From Vreelandella neptunia (GTDB lineage: Bacteria; Pseudomonadota; Gammaproteobacteria; Pseudomonadales; Halomonadaceae): a DNA stretch of 64,000 nt. Positions 59,697 to 64,000 of the stretch are shown piece by piece. A model generated the notes under the pieces. It saw nothing but the letters and a program-made list of their open reading frames with translations, was not told the DNA's origin and made no database searches. Both the position numbers and the translations under genes were made by a program. Positions within the stretch are counted from its first letter, which is position 1; each line of letters opens with the position of its first letter. The stretch spans positions 1,798,001 to 1,862,000 of the forward strand of contig NZ_CP140255.1 in assembly GCF_034479615.1 (NCBI RefSeq), written 5' to 3'.

Positions 59697-61046
59697 ATGA
59701 ATGCAGTAATTCTTGCGGTGCTGGTGATGGTGGCGCTATCGCTGGCGCGTGTCTCGGTGGTATTTGCTTTAGTGGTGGGCGCTTTAGTCGGCGGTTTAGT
59801 GGGCGGGTTGTCACTAGAACAAACGCTGGATGCCTTTAATACAGGCGTGGGCGGTGGTGCTCAGGTGGCGCTGGCCTACGCCACCTTGGGGGCCTTTGCG
59901 GTGGCGATCTCCCGCTCTGGCCTACCGGATATGTTGGCTAATCGTTTGATTACGTTATTGGGTAAAGAAGAGGCCACCGTTGCGCAACAGACGCGGGTCA
60001 AAATGCTGTTGCTAACGGCAGTGCTGTTGGTGGCTATCTCTTCTCAGAACGCGATCCCGGTACATATTGCCTTTATACCGGTGTTGATTCCGCCACTGTT
60101 AACCGTGATGAACCGCTTAAAGCTGGATCGACGCGCAGTAGCATGTGCGCTTACGTTTGGTTTAACGGCGCCTTATATGCTGCTTCCGGTAGGGTTTGGG
60201 GCGATTTTTCTAAACGATATTCTTTTGGCCAACTTAAATAGCGCTGGGGAACCGCTAGGTTTAGAGATTACCCGTGGCATGGTGCCTATGGCTATGGCAG
60301 TGCCGGTAGGGGGCATGGCGTTGGGGCTAATCGTTGCGCTATTTTGGAGTTACCGCCGCGCGCGTGAGTATCAAGCCGAAGATATCGCTAACGCCAACGT
60401 TAGTGAAGGCCATACGCCCGCCGCACCGCATATGCTAGGGCTTGTGATGTCTGGAATAGCTATTGTCGCAGCACTCGGTCTCCAGCTTTATAGCGGCTCG
60501 ATGATTTTGGGGGGCTTGGTAGGGATTGGCCTGCTTTCAATGGGCGGCATCTTTAAGTGGCGAGAAGCAGACGATCTATTTACCAGTGGTATGCGCATGA
60601 TGGCGTTGATCGGTTTTATCATGATCTCCGCGGCGGGCTTTGCTGAAGTCATGAAAACCACCGGTGAAATTGATGCGCTGGTGTCGGGGGCTTTTTCACT
60701 ATTTGGCGATAACCGAGGCTTAGCGGCACTGGTGATGCTGCTGGTAGGGCTATTCATTACCCTGGGTATCGGCTCGTCGTTCTCCACGATACCGATCATT
60801 GCCGCGATTTTTGTGCCCTTGGCGGTACAGTTTGGCTTTTCCCCTATGGCCACGGTGGTGCTGGTGGGTACGGCTGCGGCATTGGGTGATGCTGGCTCGC
60901 CTGCCTCTGACTCGACCCTGGGGCCCACTTCAGGCCTTAACGTTGATCGTCAGCACGATCATATGTGGGACAGCGTGGTGCCGACGTTTCTGCACTACAA
61001 CATTCCGTTAGTGGGCTTTGGCTGGCTAGCGGCAATGATGCTTTAA
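59697..61046 (+). CDS. NhaC-like Na+/H+ antiporter family protein
   Basis: A 449-residue polytopic protein with about 11 membrane segments. [25 protein letters not shown] and [22 protein letters not shown] are hallmarks of the sodium/proton antiporter family related to NhaC/DcuC. It could export Na+ or carry a small acid; the name in databases is usually Na+/H+ antiporter family protein. It is divergent from the GntP-type gene across a 206-base gap and closed by a terminator. Confidence 0.87.
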   Translation: MNAVILAVLVMVALSLARVSVVFALVVGALVGGLVGGLSLEQTLDAFNTGVGGGAQVALAYATLGAFAVAISRSGLPDMLANRLITLLGKEEATVAQQTRVKMLLLTAVLLVAISSQNAIPVHIAFIPVLIPPLLTVMNRLKLDRRAVACALTFGLTAPYMLLPVGFGAIFLNDILLANLNSAGEPLGLEITRGMVPMAMAVPVGGMALGLIVALFWSYRRAREYQAEDIANANVSEGHTPAAPHMLGLVMSGIAIVAALGLQLYSGSMILGGLVGIGLLSMGGIFKWREADDLFTSGMRMMALIGFIMISAAGFAEVMKTTGEIDALVSGAFSLFGDNRGLAALVMLLVGLFITLGIGSSFSTIPIIAAIFVPLAVQFGFSPMATVVLVGTAAALGDAGSPASDSTLGPTSGLNVDRQHDHMWDSVVPTFLHYNIPLVGFGWLAAMML

Positions 61047-61065
61047 AAGCCCCTATCTCCAAAAT

Positions 61066-61095
61066 AAAAAGGGACAACTTGGTTGTCCCTTTTTA
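61066..61095. terminator. Bidirectional terminator between the antiporter gene and trmJ
   Basis: AAAAGGGACAAC pairs with GTTGTCCCTTTT around a short loop, with A/T tracts on both sides, between convergent genes. Confidence 0.92.
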
Positions 61096-61113
61096 GTTGC
61101 TTAATCTCTATCA

Positions 61114-61845
61114 CTATTTAGGCAGATAGCTTTCAAAAGCGCTTAACAGCCCACGCAGAAGCGAAAGCTCTTTGCGGCTGGGTTGGGCGCGAGCGAAGAG
61201 GGCTTGAAGCTGCTCTTCAGTGCGGGCATGTGGCTGGGTTAAAAAGCCGCTCTCCTGCATTAAACGTCCCAGATGGGCCTGAAAGTGTAAGAACTGCTCA
61301 CGGCTGGGCGGCGTTGCTTCCAACGGGCGCTGATAAGCAAAGCCGCTCTCCTCACCTTTACGCCAGGCTCGATGCACTTCATAAGCGAGTATCTGTACCG
61401 CTTGAGATAAGTTCAGGATGCCGTAATCAGGATTAGCCGGAATGCTGACCTGATGCGTGCAGCAGCGAATCTCATCGTTAGTCAGCCCCGAACGTTCACG
61501 CCCAAAAACCAGCGCCACTGGCGCCGTTTGCGCACTCTGAATGACATCTGCCGCCATCTCATCGGGTTCGTCGAAGTGAGGCAAGGGTAGGCTGCGTAAG
61601 CGCGCACTGGCACCAACGACCTGAACGCAGTCGTTAACCGCCTCATCAAGCGTTGTCACTATCCGTGCACTGCCCAGGACATCGGTCGCCCCTGCGGAGA
61701 GGCGAGTGGCTTCTTCATCGGGAAATAGGCGGGGATTAACCAGTACCAGCTCGGTTAGGCCCATGGTTTTCATGGCCCGTGCCGCCGCGCCGATATTGCC
61801 GGGGTGGAAAGTCTGAACGAGTACGATACGGATATGCTGCAACAT
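61114..61845 (-). CDS. trmJ: tRNA (cytidine/uridine-32-2'-O)-methyltransferase
   Basis: A 243-residue SPOUT methyltransferase. IRIVLVQTFHPGNIGAAARAMKTMG at the start, PVALVFGRERSGLTNDEI and YGILNLSQAVQILAYEVHRA form the knotted AdoMet-binding site. It methylates the 2'-hydroxyl of residue 32 in tRNA anticodon loops. The C-terminal helical extension (about 165-243) is the family dimer and tRNA-binding part. In many gammaproteobacteria it precedes iscR; here groEL follows on the other side. Confidence 0.93.
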   Translation of the reverse strand: MLQHIRIVLVQTFHPGNIGAAARAMKTMGLTELVLVNPRLFPDEEATRLSAGATDVLGSARIVTTLDEAVNDCVQVVGASARLRSLPLPHFDEPDEMAADVIQSAQTAPVALVFGRERSGLTNDEIRCCTHQVSIPANPDYGILNLSQAVQILAYEVHRAWRKGEESGFAYQRPLEATPPSREQFLHFQAHLGRLMQESGFLTQPHARTEEQLQALFARAQPSRKELSLLRGLLSAFESYLPK

Positions 61846-61952
61846 GCTTGCCCTATAGCCTTATAAAAATCCGCGCTGATAGTACCACGTTCGCTCTACG
61901 CGATGGGGCAAGGAGATATTGGGTTGCAATGAATCTAGTGATCTTTTAAAAC

Positions 61953-61983
61953 GCAACAACCCCGCACGAAGCGGGGTCGTTGG
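61953..61983 (-). terminator. Terminator of the groESL operon
   Basis: On the minus strand AACGACCCCGC and GCGGGGTTGTT pair around TTCGT and run into GCGTTTT, 58 bases after the groEL stop. Confidence 0.88.
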
Positions 61984-62040
61984 TGACTGCTTTGCAGCTA
62001 GTAATAGCTGGCAGTCTTGAGCAGAGGGCTCAGGGTTGCA

Positions 62041-63696
<1,656 letters not shown>

Positions 63697-63766
63697 CTAA
63701 ATTGAATGCAAAAACGTGAAGTAATGATTCGAGGCGCCCACTAAAAATTGTGAGCAACAACGATTG

Positions 63767-64000
63767 TTAGCCTTCAACAACGGCAAGAATATCGGCTTCG
63801 CTCATGATCAAGACTTCTTCGCCGTCGATTTTTTGCTTCTCAACGCCGTAGCCATCTTTAAAGATCACGTTATCGCCAACCTTGACGTCTAACGGGCGGA
63901 CATCACCATTTTCCAGAATGCGACCATTACCGACGGCGAGGATTTCACCACGTGTCGGCTTTTCTTGTGCATTGCCCGGAAGCACGATGCCGCCAGCAGT
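63767..64000 (-). CDS. groES: 10 kDa co-chaperonin GroES (N-terminus outside window)
   Basis: The C-terminal 77 residues are present, starting within the mobile loop ([20 protein letters not shown]) and continuing [25 protein letters not shown] and [17 protein letters not shown]. The start codon and the groESL promoter lie beyond the right edge. It caps the GroEL ring. Confidence 0.96.
   Translation of the reverse strand, partial: TAGGIVLPGNAQEKPTRGEILAVGNGRILENGDVRPLDVKVGDNVIFKDGYGVEKQKIDGEEVLIMSEADILAVVEG

Overview
The window reads as the chromosome of a halophilic or marine gammaproteobacterium, most likely a member of the Halomonadaceae (Halomonas/Vreelandella type). This is inferred from gene content: a choline-to-betaine cluster (betI, betB, betA) with a choline-type binding protein, a complete glycerol ABC importer next to glpR/glpK/glpD, several Na+/H+ and K+ related transporters, groES-groEL, proS, nfo and trmJ of gammaproteobacterial type, and moderately high GC. 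No database search was possible, so the taxon is an inference.

Layout. (1) Bases 1-4750 are the right end of an AT-rich genomic island carrying three head-to-tail tyrosine-recombinase-like genes that overlap as TAATG. The island interrupts topB (DNA topoisomerase III) exactly at the codons of the catalytic DPDRE motif. (2) Bases 5.2-11.6 kb hold core genes: an ABC1-family kinase, a GNAT acetyltransferase, a SEC-C protein, ampG and a SlyD-like FKBP. They are followed by a 168-bp imperfect palindrome and a 40-residue membrane protein behind what looks like a tandem FNR/Anr promoter. (3) Bases 11.7-17.9 kb form a cyclic-di-GMP and electron-transfer-like cluster: a molybdopterin-fold periplasmic protein with a GGDEF protein, converging on a cupredoxin, a GGDEF/EAL protein, a DUF3034 protein and a truncated-haemoglobin lipoprotein. 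(4) Bases 18.0-25.5 kb are housekeeping: lytic transglycosylase, proS, a lipoprotein, an amidase, nfo, a glycerophosphodiesterase and a quinone oxidoreductase.

(5) Bases 25539-31290 are a decayed Tn3-family transposon, with 35/36-bp inverted repeats ending in TAAGG and a candidate 5-bp target duplication CTAGG. It contains remnants of tnpA and of two resolvases, and cargo: an AGCS amino acid:cation symporter, a class I glutamine amidotransferase, a TetR regulator and a broken IS3 element. (6) Bases 31.6-44.2 kb hold a SLC13/RCK permease and the glycerol regulon: glpR, glpK, then on the other strand glpS-glpT-glpP-glpQ-glpU-glpV and glpD. Matching CGAAAG-type operator candidates lie upstream of glpK and glpS. 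Glycerol would enter through the ABC importer (no glpF is seen here), be phosphorylated by GlpK and oxidised by GlpD.

(7) Bases 44.2-52.2 kb carry fadE and the osmoprotectant cluster betA-betB-betI, with a perfect palindromic BetI-type operator and a divergent choline/betaine binding protein. (8) Bases 52.2-54.4 kb hold tRNA-Met(CAT), the 4.5S SRP RNA, a DUF3750 protein, an unrecognised pseudogene and mntR. (9) Bases 54.6-64.0 kb hold membrane transport genes (CPA2 antiporter with RCK domain, TVGYGD ion channel, MFS with a translationally coupled 41-residue protein, GntP-type permease, NhaC-like antiporter), then trmJ and groEL-groES, with groES cut by the window end.

The most unusual parts are the recombinase trio and its insertion point in topB, the Tn3 remnant with its cargo, the tandem FNR-type promoter in front of a 40-residue protein, and the asymmetry between the two glycerol-importer ATPases.
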